Assembly (NCBI GenBank): GCA_025362575.1
Contig: JANYIQ010000051.1
Location: forward strand, 1 to 46,555
DNA length: 46,555 nucleotides
DNA from: Bacteroidia bacterium
GTDB taxonomy: Bacteria > Bacteroidota > Bacteroidia > B-17B0 > Aurantibacillaceae
Direction: 5' to 3'
In this document: piece after piece, positions 9,001 to 17,508 of the stretch
Position numbering within the stretch: position 1 is the first letter of the stretch
Layout of the letters: each line of letters starts with the position of its first letter
Translations under genes and position numbers: made by a program
Notes under the pieces: generated by a model
Told to the model about the DNA's origin: nothing
The model's database searches: none
What the model saw: the letters and a program-made list of their open reading frames with translations, nothing else

Positions 9001-10317
9001 TTGAAAGAAAGCACACATACCGAATTTAAAAGCAGTTTTAACGATGCAGTTATTGAAACCCTGGTGGCTTTTGCAAATAGCAAGGGCGGTAAGGTTATTG
9101 TTGGCCTTAACAATAAAGGTTTGCCAATTAAAGGGTTTAAAATTGGCAACGAAACTGTTCAACAATGGGTAAATGAAATTAAAAACAAAACGCAACCATC
9201 TATTATCCCCGATGCCGAAATAGTAAATGTAGCCGGAAAAGAGACGGTAGAATTTTTTATAAAAGAATTCCCTATTAAACCCATTTCTTTTAAAGGTAGA
9301 TATTATAAAAGGGTAAAAAACTCTAACCATCAGCTTACATTAACTGAAATTTCAAACCTGCACTTACAAACCTTTAACAGCAGTTGGGATTATAACTTCG
9401 ACCCCAATCACAACATTAATTCAATTGGTGAAGAAAAGGTAGGTGCATTCATTACTTTATGGAATAAATATCATTTAGTAAAAATCGATGAAGCATCTTT
9501 TTCTTTTCTTCAAAAATTGGAATTGTTGCGTGAAAGTAAAATTACAAACGCTTGTTTTTTGTTATTTACTAAAAACGATACCATTCTTTCTACAATTGAA
9601 ATGGGAAGGTTTCAAGACGATATTACAATAAAAGACGCGTTAAGTGTTCGTTCAGATTTACTTACAGAGGTTGATGTTGTTTTAAATTTTATTATTAAAC
9701 ATATTCGAAAAGAATATATCATCACAGGAAAAAAACAACGCGATGAAGTTTGGGAATACCCTTTAAACGCAATTCGCGAAATAGTAATTAATATGATCGT
9801 GCATCGCGATTATATGCACTCCGGTGACTCGGGCATTAAAATATTTGACGATAGAATTGAATTTTTTAATCCGGGAGAATTACCAAACAGCATAAGCATT
9901 AAAAGCTTGCTTAGTGGCTCCTATGTTTCCGACTGCCGTAATAAACTTATTGCTTTTGCCTTTAAAGAAATAGGATGGATCGAAAAATATGGCTCGGGCA
10001 TTAAGCGTGTTACCCAAGCTTTTAAGGCGCATGGATGTGAGGCTCCTGTTTTTGAAAATTTTCAGCATGGTTTTAGAGTTACCGTGTTTTCAAAACAAAA
10101 AATTAGTGACGAATTAAATGAGGGAGTAAATGAGGGAGTAAATGAACTGTTGAAATTAATAAAAAAAATTCCGGGAAAAAGAGTTCCTTTTTTTGTAAAG
10201 ACAATGAGCACTTCAGCTAAAAACATTGAACGCTGGCTGAAACAATTAAAGTATGAAAATAAAATTGTTTTTAAAGGTGCAGCTAAATCAGGAGGTTATT
10301 TTGAAACAACCAAATAA
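9001..10317 (+). CDS. AlbA_2 (Schlafen-like AAA_4) / RecG-like ATP-binding protein
   Basis: A 438-aa protein. Residues about 3-115 match the AlbA_2 domain (ESTHTEFKSSF, then AFANSKGGKVIVGLNNKG, a glycine-rich loop). Residues about 255-350 match the HATPase_c_4 domain seen in 'RecG-like' transcriptional regulators (NAIREIVINMIVHRDY, FNPGELP, EIGWIEKYGSGIKRV). The C-terminus after a short NEGVNEGVNE repeat looks like a winged helix. Such proteins are thought to be DNA-binding regulators or defence-associated, but roles are poorly known. The start must be TTG at 9001, because an in-frame stop lies just upstream and the AlbA_2 motif begins at residue 4. It is unrelated to sugar metabolism and lies between duplicated epimerase pieces, so it is an insertion or co-duplicated passenger. 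Confidence 0.85.
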   Translation: MKESTHTEFKSSFNDAVIETLVAFANSKGGKVIVGLNNKGLPIKGFKIGNETVQQWVNEIKNKTQPSIIPDAEIVNVAGKETVEFFIKEFPIKPISFKGRYYKRVKNSNHQLTLTEISNLHLQTFNSSWDYNFDPNHNINSIGEEKVGAFITLWNKYHLVKIDEASFSFLQKLELLRESKITNACFLLFTKNDTILSTIEMGRFQDDITIKDALSVRSDLLTEVDVVLNFIIKHIRKEYIITGKKQRDEVWEYPLNAIREIVINMIVHRDYMHSGDSGIKIFDDRIEFFNPGELPNSISIKSLLSGSYVSDCRNKLIAFAFKEIGWIEKYGSGIKRVTQAFKAHGCEAPVFENFQHGFRVTVFSKQKISDELNEGVNEGVNELLKLIKKIPGKRVPFFVKTMSTSAKNIERWLKQLKYENKIVFKGAAKSGGYFETTK

Positions 10318-10486
10318 TACATATCAAGCCTACGCGCCTAACAAGCTAATTGCCGAAGCGCTTGCCCTGAGCCTGCCGAAGGCTTATTTAACCGGCGATA
10401 TTGAAAAATACGGCAGCGGGTTCATACGCATACGCGAGGAGTTGGCGCAATACCCTACCATGAAATTGGTTTGCGAGGAATGCTGA
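10318..10486 (+). pseudogene. C-terminal fragment of a second AlbA_2/RecG-like protein
   Basis: The frame reads NKLIAEA, then YLTGDIEKYGSGFIRIREELAQYP, which is the conserved C-terminal ATPase segment of AlbA_2 proteins (normally LIAEAFYLTGDIEKYGSGF). The rest of the gene is missing on the left. Between LIAEA and YLTGD lie extra residues LALSLPKA, encoded by 'gcttgccctgagcctgccgaaggct', a form of the widespread CTGAGCCTG(T/C)CGAAGG palindromic repeat, so a small repeat has inserted in frame. The fragment runs directly into the epimerase fragment. It is not expected to be functional. Confidence 0.75.
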
Positions 10487-10496
10487 GTTTACCTGC

Positions 10497-10863
10497 ATAT
10501 CCGTTAATAAATGGCAACGGTACTAACAGCCGAGACTTTACCTACATCGATAATGTTATTCAAATGAATCATTTGGCGGCCACTACAAGCAATGTAATGG
10601 CAAAAGCTCAGGTGTTCAATACAGCAGTGGGCGAACGTGCAGACCTGAACATACTCTGCGAACTATTAAAAAAATACCTAAGCGTTTACGACGCAAAAAT
10701 TGCCGAGATCAAAATAAACTATGGCCCCGAACGCTCTGGCGATATTCCACACTCACTAGCGAGTATTGATAAAGCGAAACAGATTTTAAATTACGAGCCT
10801 TCTCATACACTTGAACAGGGACTTAAAGAGGCCGTTGATTGGTATTGGAAGAATTTGAAATGA
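10497..10863 (+). pseudogene. C-terminal fragment of a duplicated epimerase
   Basis: About 120 residues from PLINGNGTNSRDFTYIDN to the end WYWKNLK align throughout with residues from about 207 of the complete epimerase (SPQINGDGTNSRDF...WYWKNLRE). Parts are identical in DNA, such as 'ggtactaacagccgagactt'. The NAD-binding and catalytic parts are absent, so it cannot be an active enzyme. The reading frame is intact, which suggests recent truncation or gene conversion with the complete copy. A start codon inside the upstream AlbA_2 fragment could still allow translation. Confidence 0.85.
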
Positions 10864-10867
10864 AGCG

Positions 10868-10915
10868 GTTTGTCATGCTGACAAAGGAAGCATCTGCCCT
10901 TCACAAAGGGATCAA
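10868..10915. repeat. Repeat C copy between fragment and isomerase
   Basis: 'ttgtcatgctgacaaaggaagcatctgcccttcacaaaggga' is a diverged C-type repeat lying just before the isomerase start region. Confidence 0.7.
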
Positions 10916-10944
10916 TGAAACAACAAAACATCAAACAATAAAAA

Positions 10945-11914
10945 GTGGAACAACTCATTAAAAACTTTCCGGAAAATTTATTGCAAGCACTTGAAATTGC
11001 AGCAAAGAATCCGTTAAAGAACAAATACCCAAAATTTAGTAATGTAGTCATTTGCGGTATGGGTGGCTCGGGCATTGGTAGCAAGTTGGTTTCAAAACGA
11101 ATTAACTATACCGGTTAACTGCAGTCACGATTACAATTTGCCTAATTATGTAAATGCAAACACATTGGTTATCGCCTCGTCTTATTCTGGCGAAACAGAA
11201 GAAACCATTGCCGCGGTTAATGAGGCAAAACAAAAAACCGCAAGTATCATTGCAGTTTGTTCCGGTGGTAAACTGGCAGAGTTCTGCAAACAAAATAATT
11301 ACGAATGCATTCTAATTCCCGGAGGCAATCCGCCGCGCGCACAACTGGCTTTTTCTCTGGTTCAACTCACCCACATTTTAGTTTCCTTAGGGTTGATCGA
11401 TAAACAAAGACTAAGTGAATTTAAGTCGGCTTCAGAATTGTTAATTGAATACACTAATCACATTCAAGAAAAATCCAAAGAGTTGGCCAGGTTCATTTAT
11501 AAAAAAGACCTGATCATATACACCGAAGCAAAAGACGAAGCCATTGCCATTCGGGCAAGGCAACAGTTCAACGAGAACTCCAAGATCTTATGTTTACACA
11601 ATGTGATCCCCGAAATGAATCATAACGAGTTGTTGGGTTGGATGGGAGCAAAACCGGAAAGCGCTGTACTTTTAATGCATACCGGACAATTATACCCTCA
11701 AAATAAAAAACGTTTCGATTTTTCGGCTTCTGTTTTTGAAACAAAGACCAAACACATATTTGAGTTAGAAGCAAAAGGAACATCCATTATTGACGAATCT
11801 TTATTTTTAATAAACATTATCGATTGGGCCTCTTATTATCTGGCCTTAAAAAATAACGTTGATCCTATCGACATTACAATTCTAAATAAACTTAAAAAGA
11901 GTTTATTGAATTAA
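10945..11914 (+). pseudogene. Bifunctional phosphoglucose/phosphomannose isomerase, frameshifted
   Basis: The first frame (GTG at 10945) encodes VEQLIKNFPENLLQALEIA...VVICGMGGSGIGSKLV and then runs into a stop at 11116-11118. The +1 frame continues ASWFQNELTIPVN...NTLVIASSYSGETEET and a full bact-PGI_C domain with PEMNHNELLGW to 11914. Inserting one extra copy of GGTAGCAAGTT beside the copy at 11077-11087 rejoins the frames perfectly (GSKLVASWFQNEL) and gives a 326-aa protein, the usual length. So one 11-bp tandem copy has been lost, or collapsed in assembly. The intact enzyme interconverts glucose-6-P or mannose-6-P with fructose-6-P and would feed sugar nucleotide synthesis. The break lies in the SIS-domain phosphate loop; a product starting at GTG 11063 would lack it. 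Phase variation by slippage is possible. Confidence 0.85.
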
Positions 11915-11981
11915 TTGCTTAACGAAGCACCATTGATCGTTTGAAGAACTGATACTAAAAAATGATCAACAAAATAAAACT

Positions 11982-12581
11982 ATGACAACAAACGTTACAA
12001 AACAAATTTACAAGGTACAGCGGCATCATCGCAGTAAAACCAACAAGCACAACTCCTTTGTGGTTTGGCTTAGCGGTTTATCCGGTTCGGGTAAAACAAC
12101 ACTTGCTAATTTGTTAGACGAGAAACTAACACAAATGGGCATTAAGAGTTATGTGCTTGATGGCGATAACATGCGCATGGGCTTAAATAACGACCTTGGT
12201 TTTTCTGAAGCCGACCGTAAAGAGAACATTAGGCGTGTAGCTGAGGTGGCTAAACTTTTTGTGGATGCCGGCACTATTGTAATTGCATCTTTTATTTCGC
12301 CTTTTGAGAATGACCGGCAAATAGCCAAGAATATAATTGGTGCAGCCGATTTTTTTGAAGTATTCATTTCTTGCCCAATTGAAGTTTGCGAACAAAGAGA
12401 TGTAAAAGGTTTGTATGCCAAAGCAAGAAAAGGTGAGATAAAAAATTTTACAGGTATTGATAGCCCTTTTGAAATACCAAAAGGTGCCGATCTTATTTTA
12501 GAGACTGATCAAATAGATGTTTATCAGAGCCTTCAGGTTCTGTTACAAAACATAAATAAAAAAGTAAAAAAAGGGGCTTAA
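11982..12581 (+). CDS. cysC: Adenylylsulfate kinase (APS kinase)
   Basis: A 199-aa protein that phosphorylates adenosine 5'-phosphosulfate with ATP to give PAPS, the universal sulfate donor. The P-loop is at residues 32-40 (GLSGSGKTT), followed by DGDNMRMGLNNDLGFSEADRKENIRR (APS site), the FISPF segment and the lid KGLYAKARKGEIKNFTGIDSPFE. All conserved features are present and the length is normal. It is followed without a gap by a DUF2061 gene. No ATP sulfurylase (cysD/cysN) gene lies here, unlike many sulfate assimilation operons. With the sulfotransferase gene 4 kb downstream, its local job is plausibly to supply PAPS for polysaccharide sulfation. Confidence 0.95.
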   Translation: MTTNVTKQIYKVQRHHRSKTNKHNSFVVWLSGLSGSGKTTLANLLDEKLTQMGIKSYVLDGDNMRMGLNNDLGFSEADRKENIRRVAEVAKLFVDAGTIVIASFISPFENDRQIAKNIIGAADFFEVFISCPIEVCEQRDVKGLYAKARKGEIKNFTGIDSPFEIPKGADLILETDQIDVYQSLQVLLQNINKKVKKGA

Positions 12582-12848
12582 ATGTTAATAGAAAAATTAG
12601 GCTTACGTCACCCCTCAGTTCGCCTGCACGCATTAAAATCCATTACCTGGCGAATAATAGGAACTATTGACACCATGATGTTAGCATGGATAGTAACAGG
12701 TAACCCTGTAACCGGATTCAAAATAGGAGGATTGGAGTTAGGCACTAAGATGGTGCTTTATTTTTTTCATGAAAGGGTATGGTATAAAGTGAATTATGGT
12801 TTGCCGTATAGAAAGGAAGTTAAAAAGAGTGAATCAACAGAAGCGTAG
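12582..12848 (+). CDS. DUF2061 small membrane protein
   Basis: An 88-aa protein with the DUF2061 signature: RLHALKSITWRIIGTIDTMMLAWIVTG, then GGLELGTKMVLYFFHERVWYKVNYG. It has two hydrophobic segments. Genes of this family often sit next to cysC/cysD/cysN in Bacteroidota and Proteobacteria, which suggests a link with sulfate activation, but no biochemical role is established. Its ATG follows the cysC stop directly, so the two are translationally coupled. Confidence 0.9.
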   Translation: MLIEKLGLRHPSVRLHALKSITWRIIGTIDTMMLAWIVTGNPVTGFKIGGLELGTKMVLYFFHERVWYKVNYGLPYRKEVKKSESTEA

Positions 12849-13191
12849 TATAATCATTATTTTAGTGGCTATTGTAACGATTCTAATTTCTTTATGGCCG
12901 GATTTTCATCCGGAAAGGTATTTTATAAAAACCTATAGTTTAACCGTTGACTGTCTTTTGCATGGCAGCTTTTATTTTATCATAAACTTCATACTTAATA
13001 AAATATTTTATAATACATTCAACTCACTACTCTTGTCAATTGCAATAGCAATTATTTCAATAATATTTGAATTAACTCAAATACTTATACCTGGCAGATC
13101 TTTTACTTTGATGGATATTATGAGTAATTCTTTAGGTATTTTCTTGAGTTTATCCTTATTCGTCATTTCGAAAAAACATAAACAATCGTAA
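12829..13191 (+). CDS. VanZ-like membrane protein
   Basis: About 120 residues with four hydrophobic segments and the VanZ-family pattern: a charged first loop, DCLLHGSFYF, then FELTQILIPGRSFTLMDIMSNSLG, where the FE(L)xQ, PGR and D..N..G residues are the family hallmarks. The function of VanZ-like proteins is unclear; some affect glycopeptide susceptibility. I prefer GTG at 12829, since AAGGAAG lies ten bases upstream and the preceding residues (MVCRIERKLKR) overlap the DUF2061 gene by 53 bases; ATG at 12796 remains possible. It lies tightly between the sulfate genes and the first flippase. Confidence 0.8.
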   Translation: MNQQKRSIIIILVAIVTILISLWPDFHPERYFIKTYSLTVDCLLHGSFYFIINFILNKIFYNTFNSLLLSIAIAIISIIFELTQILIPGRSFTLMDIMSNSLGIFLSLSLFVISKKHKQS

Positions 13192-13201
13192 AAAAATAAG
13201 A

Positions 13202-14569
13202 GTGGCAAAGAAGTTGTTAAACAAAATTTATAATCTATTAAACGTTAAAAGTGAGCGTACTAAAAATATTACAAAACATGTTCTTTTATCTTTTTTTTAT
13301 AAAGGGGGGAGCATGTTATCTACTTTTTTGTTAGTTCCCCTAACTATAAATTATCTTGAGACTGATAACTACGGCGTTTGGTTGACATTAAGTTCATTTA
13401 TTGCATGTTTTTCTTTTTTTGATATCGGACTAGGGTATGGCTTGCGTAATAGATTTGCAGAGGCTAGAGCCCAAGGTAACAAACAACTTGCAAGAGCATA
13501 TGTTAGTTCAGCTTATTTCACAATTGGTATTCTTTGTTTGTTCTTGATTATTGTTTTCGTTGCGATTAATTATTTCGTAGACTGGACAAAAGTTTTTAAC
13601 ACAAATTCTACCGTTAAAAAAGACCTCACTTTATTAATGCCCATAGTATTTACTTTCTTTTGTTTGCAATTGGTGGCCAGCCTAATCACCACTATTTATG
13701 CATCTGACTTAAATCATTCTATGCCGGGGAAGATAAACTTTTTTACACAAGTCGGTTCATTATTATTTCTTTGGTTGGCGACTTTATCAATAAAAAGTTC
13801 ACTATTAATTTTTGGAATAATTATTTCTGCTGTTCCTGTATTAATTTTACTATTTTTAAATTTTTTCGCTTTCTTAAAGACGTATAAAGATTTTAAGCCA
13901 ACTAGTAAATTATGGAAAAAAAAATACTTGAAAGACATATTTGGTTTAGGGCTAAGTTTTTTCTTCGTTCAGATGGCATGGATTGTAATCTCCACCACAG
14001 ATAGCTTTATTATTGCTCAATTGTATTCACCAAAGGAGGTCGTCCCGTATAGCATTGCAATGAAATATTTTAGTATTCCATTAATGATGTTAACTATTAT
14101 TGTTGCACCATATTGGTCATCCTTTACTGAGGCAGTTATTAAAAATGATTTTGTATGGATCAAAAAGGCCATAAAAAATTTGAGAATATTAGCCATTGGG
14201 TTTTGTTGCATGTGTATTTTGTTGTTGTTTTTGTCAAAGTATATGTACAAAATGTGGTTAGGTGATGAAATTTTAATTCCATTTAAATTAAGTGTAAATA
14301 TTTGTATATATACTTGTTTAATTATTTATCTGACCCCATTGAATTATTTTATTAATGGCATTGGCAAAATTAAACTTCAATTGTATCAAACTTTGGTTTT
14401 TGCAATGCTAAATATACCTGTTTCTATTTTTTTGGCGAAATACTTGCAATTAGGAGTAGAAGGGGTTGTGTTGGGCTCAATATTATGTATAGTTCCTAGT
14501 GTTATTTTGTCCAGCATTCAAAATAATAAAATTATAAGCAAGAAAGCTTCTGGAATATGGAATAAATAA
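13202..14569 (+). CDS. Wzx-type polysaccharide flippase (first of two)
   Basis: A 455-aa protein with about 12 membrane helices, a member of the MOP/MATE-fold polysaccharide exporters. N-terminal FYKGGSMLSTFLLVPLTINYLETDNYGVWLTLSSFIACFSFFDIGLGYGLRNRFAEA is typical of the family (helix 1 and the first loop with its YG and DxGxxxxxRN pattern). It is expected to flip undecaprenyl-linked oligosaccharide units across the inner membrane. The start is GTG at 13202, ten bases after the previous stop. The sequence is AT-rich like its neighbours. A second, only distantly similar flippase lies at 15216. Confidence 0.85.
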   Translation: MAKKLLNKIYNLLNVKSERTKNITKHVLLSFFYKGGSMLSTFLLVPLTINYLETDNYGVWLTLSSFIACFSFFDIGLGYGLRNRFAEARAQGNKQLARAYVSSAYFTIGILCLFLIIVFVAINYFVDWTKVFNTNSTVKKDLTLLMPIVFTFFCLQLVASLITTIYASDLNHSMPGKINFFTQVGSLLFLWLATLSIKSSLLIFGIIISAVPVLILLFLNFFAFLKTYKDFKPTSKLWKKKYLKDIFGLGLSFFFVQMAWIVISTTDSFIIAQLYSPKEVVPYSIAMKYFSIPLMMLTIIVAPYWSSFTEAVIKNDFVWIKKAIKNLRILAIGFCCMCILLLFLSKYMYKMWLGDEILIPFKLSVNICIYTCLIIYLTPLNYFINGIGKIKLQLYQTLVFAMLNIPVSIFLAKYLQLGVEGVVLGSILCIVPSVILSSIQNNKIISKKASGIWNK

Positions 14570-14580
14570 TAATAGCACTA

Positions 14581-15201
14581 ATGCAAAGGAGGATAATAAT
14601 AGCATATAAAATTTGGAAACATCTTCGACTTACATTGATGGCGCAAGTATCTAATGTTTATTGTAAGGGTATTTTTTATTTGAATGGAATAGGGGCTAAT
14701 AAGATCAAATGCTTAGGTTTTCCTTATGTTCATGTATCACTAAAAGCTAAATGCATCATTGGGAGAAATTTCAAAATGAACAATGGTGCTAGATATTCGG
14801 ACTCCGGACTTAATGGGAAGTGTCGTATCGAAGTAAGAGAGACTGCTGTTTTATCCTGTGGAAATAATGTAGGAATGAGTGACGTAACTATTACCTGCCA
14901 CGAGAAAATAACAATAGGGAATAATGTTCTTTTAGGGGTTGGTTCCCAATTACGCGATACAGATAATCATTCATTGAATCCAATCGATCGTTTAAATGGA
15001 TTAGATTGGAAAAATAAAAGAACCGCTCCTATTATAATTGGCGACAATGTTTTTATTGGAGCTTATTCAATAATATTAAAAGGAGTAGTTATTGGTAATA
15101 ATTCTATAATCGGAGCAGGTAGTGTTCTCACGAAAAGTGTAGGCGAGAATGAAGTTTGGGCTGGAAATCCGGCTAGATTTATTAGAAAAATAAAAGTATA
15201 A
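14581..15201 (+). CDS. Left-handed beta-helix acyltransferase (WcaF/maltose O-acetyltransferase-like)
   Basis: A 206-aa protein with the hexapeptide-repeat pattern (imperfect [LIV]-G-x4 turns) from about residue 55 to the end: IGRNFKMNNGARY, CGNNVGMSDVTITCHEKITIGNNVLLGVG, then the catalytic-His region DTDNHSLNP, and IIIGDNVFIGAYSIILKGVVIGNNSIIGAGSVLTKSV ending WAGNPARFIRKIK. These enzymes are trimeric and transfer acetyl groups from acetyl-CoA to sugars. In this operon the acceptor is likely a residue of the repeat unit. It starts 11 bases after the first flippase stop. Confidence 0.88.
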   Translation: MQRRIIIAYKIWKHLRLTLMAQVSNVYCKGIFYLNGIGANKIKCLGFPYVHVSLKAKCIIGRNFKMNNGARYSDSGLNGKCRIEVRETAVLSCGNNVGMSDVTITCHEKITIGNNVLLGVGSQLRDTDNHSLNPIDRLNGLDWKNKRTAPIIIGDNVFIGAYSIILKGVVIGNNSIIGAGSVLTKSVGENEVWAGNPARFIRKIKV

Positions 15202-15215
15202 AAAATTGACGACCA

Positions 15216-16571
15216 TTGAATCAGTATAATACGTTAATTAATAAAATTAGAGATAAACTTAATAGAGACCGTCATTTTAAAGAGATGTTAAAAGGAGGTG
15301 CTATTACTTTTGTGATTAAAATGACTGGAATGTTTCTAAGTTATGTAGTTATTTTCCTTGTTTCAAAAAATACTGGTGCCAAAGGAGTTGGTTTATATAA
15401 TTTATTTAATCAAATTCTAATTGTACTATCAATGATTTTGGGATTAGGGATGAATATTTCAATTCTGCGTTTTATTGGACAGTATAATAATGACTCTGAT
15501 CGGCCTAGAATTCATTATTTGTATAAAAATATGATTCGTCTTGTTGCTCCATTGAGTGTTCTAGTTAGTTTATTGCTTTTCTTGTGCGCAGAAGATATCG
15601 CAATTTATTTCGATAAGAATGAAGAACATGTCGAATGCTTGCGTTTGGTGGCTTTAGCTTTACCTTTTTTTGCAATTAATCAAATCTGTGTTGAATTCAT
15701 ACGAGGATTTAAAAAACTGATTATTTCAGAATTAATTAGAAGCATTACGTTGCCTGTTATTATAATTGTTTCAATTTTTATCTTGGGTCAAAGATCATTG
15801 GGGATTATTGAGATTATTTATTTTTTTGTTATGGGAACATTAGCAAATTTGATAATTTCAAGTGTATCAATTCGGATACAATTAAAAAATATACCGAATA
15901 ATAATACTTTAATTATTACTCAACGAGAGTTTTTGAAAACTTCGATTCCAATGATGATAACATCGATTTCATCTTCGCTTATTGCAGCATTACCTATTTT
16001 TTTTCTAGATTATTTTTCTTCACAAAGCAACGTTGGAATATTTAGTATAGTTTTTCGTATAGCCCAATTTATTTCAATAATATTATTAGTTGTAAATACT
16101 ATAGCAGCTCCCAAATTCGCTGAGTTATTTTGGGCAGATAAAAAGAAAGAGTTACAACTTCTAATTACTAAAAGCACTAAGATTATGTTTTGGGTTGCTT
16201 TTTTTCTTTCTGTTATGGTAATTATTAGTTCAAACTGGATATTAAAACTATTCGGTGCTGAATTTGTTGAAGGAAATTGGGCCTTAGTTATTCTTGTAAT
16301 TGGACAATTTGTTAATGCTGCAACTGGTTCGGTCGGATTAATTTTGAACATGAGCGGTAATCAAATCGCATTGCGGAATATAAATTTGTTAGCACTTTTG
16401 ATGTTATGGATATGTGGAATATTCGTAATACCAAGGATGCCATTAATTGGCGCCTCAGTTTGTTATTCCATTGTCTTTATTACAATTAATATATTGTCTG
16501 TAATTTATGTTAAAAATAATCTTAAAATAACAACATTTTATTTTCCTGTGCCTTTTAAGAACCAGGGGTAA
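15216..16571 (+). CDS. Wzx-type oligosaccharide flippase (second)
   Basis: A 451-aa protein with about 12 to 14 membrane helices. The N-terminal part GGAITFVIKMTGMFLSYVVIFLVSKNTGAKGVGLYNLFNQIL matches the polysaccharide synthase/flippase family (Polysacc_synt), and the C-terminal half has the second MOP bundle (VNAATGSVGLILNMSGNQ). The only start upstream of the first helix with a full N-terminus is TTG at 15216; ATG at 15285, just before the first helix, is an alternative. It may export the repeat unit of this locus, or one flippase may serve another polymer. Expected partners are the Wzy polymerase at 17509 and Wza/Wzc. Confidence 0.85.
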   Translation: MNQYNTLINKIRDKLNRDRHFKEMLKGGAITFVIKMTGMFLSYVVIFLVSKNTGAKGVGLYNLFNQILIVLSMILGLGMNISILRFIGQYNNDSDRPRIHYLYKNMIRLVAPLSVLVSLLLFLCAEDIAIYFDKNEEHVECLRLVALALPFFAINQICVEFIRGFKKLIISELIRSITLPVIIIVSIFILGQRSLGIIEIIYFFVMGTLANLIISSVSIRIQLKNIPNNNTLIITQREFLKTSIPMMITSISSSLIAALPIFFLDYFSSQSNVGIFSIVFRIAQFISIILLVVNTIAAPKFAELFWADKKKELQLLITKSTKIMFWVAFFLSVMVIISSNWILKLFGAEFVEGNWALVILVIGQFVNAATGSVGLILNMSGNQIALRNINLLALLMLWICGIFVIPRMPLIGASVCYSIVFITINILSVIYVKNNLKITTFYFPVPFKNQG

Positions 16572-16598
16572 TAGTTTGTATTATTGAATCTATTTTTC

Positions 16599-17507
16599 AT
16601 GTTAAAACATAATAAACCAAATTTTTTAATTGTTGGTGCTGCAAAATCCGGCACAACTTCTCTTTCAAAATATCTTCTAATGCACAATGATATTTTTATC
16701 CCTAAAAAAAAGGAATTAAGATTTTTTATTAGGGATATTATTTTAAAAACTAACCCAAATGACCCAATACTAAAAGATATTTTGAATTCATCAGTTTTAG
16801 ATCAAGAAGAATATTTCGATTTATTCAATGTAAATGAAAAACTTTGTGGTGAGGCAAGTGTTCACTACCTTTTTCATTATGAAGAAGCCATTCCAAATAT
16901 ATTAAAACAGGTAGGTGATATTCCGATAATAATAATGTTGAGAAATCCGGTGAGCAGAGCTATATCTAATTATGAATTTCTTTACAGGATTCATAATAGC
17001 AGTTTCGAGAAGGAGTTGGAAAGGGAAGAGGAACGGATTAAGATGGGATATAATTCGTTTTGGTTTTACAAATCCTTAGGCTTTTATTCATCACAAGTTA
17101 GGGCGTATTTAGAAAATTTTTCCAATGTGAAAATTGTGATTTTTGAAGAATTTGCACAGGAGACGGAAAAGCAAATGTTTGAGATTTATAAATTTCTTGG
17201 TGTTGATCCGTTGTCAAGTACTTATGAAATATTTAATGAAAGCATTAGATATACATTTATCGCCGAATATTTGAACAAAATAGGAGTTATCCAATACGCA
17301 AATTCAATTATTCCAGAATCTGTTCGGTTAAATTTAATCAAAATATTTTCACCTATAATTTATAGCAAAAATAAAGCAAAATATCCTGAAGCTCTGATAA
17401 AAGAATTGTATAATTCTTATAGTGGTGAGATTAAAATTTTAGAGTCAATAATTAAGAAAGATTTAAGTATCTGGAAAAACGAAACGGTTTATAATAAGAT
17501 TAAGTAA
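16599..17507 (+). CDS. PAPS-dependent sulfotransferase
   Basis: About 302 residues. The 5'-phosphosulfate-binding loop FLIVGAAKSGTTSLSKYL is near the N-terminus, followed by HNDIFIPKKKELRFF, and the 3'-phosphate-binding segment IIIMLRNPVSRAISNYEF near the middle: Arg and Ser in the RNPVxRAxSxY pattern of heparan-sulfate-type and bacterial sulfotransferases. The product would move sulfate from PAPS to a sugar hydroxyl. The ATG at 16599 is preferred over the upstream TTG at 16584 because it lies closer to the first strand. It pairs logically with the APS kinase gene at 11982. The real acceptor sugar is unknown. Confidence 0.88.
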   Translation: MLKHNKPNFLIVGAAKSGTTSLSKYLLMHNDIFIPKKKELRFFIRDIILKTNPNDPILKDILNSSVLDQEEYFDLFNVNEKLCGEASVHYLFHYEEAIPNILKQVGDIPIIIMLRNPVSRAISNYEFLYRIHNSSFEKELEREEERIKMGYNSFWFYKSLGFYSSQVRAYLENFSNVKIVIFEEFAQETEKQMFEIYKFLGVDPLSSTYEIFNESIRYTFIAEYLNKIGVIQYANSIIPESVRLNLIKIFSPIIYSKNKAKYPEALIKELYNSYSGEIKILESIIKKDLSIWKNETVYNKIK

Positions 17508-17508
17508 A

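Noticed and set aside
11063-11914. An intact isomerase with GTG start at 11063
   Set aside because: It would begin in the middle of the phosphate-binding loop, while the missing N-terminus lies directly upstream in another frame.
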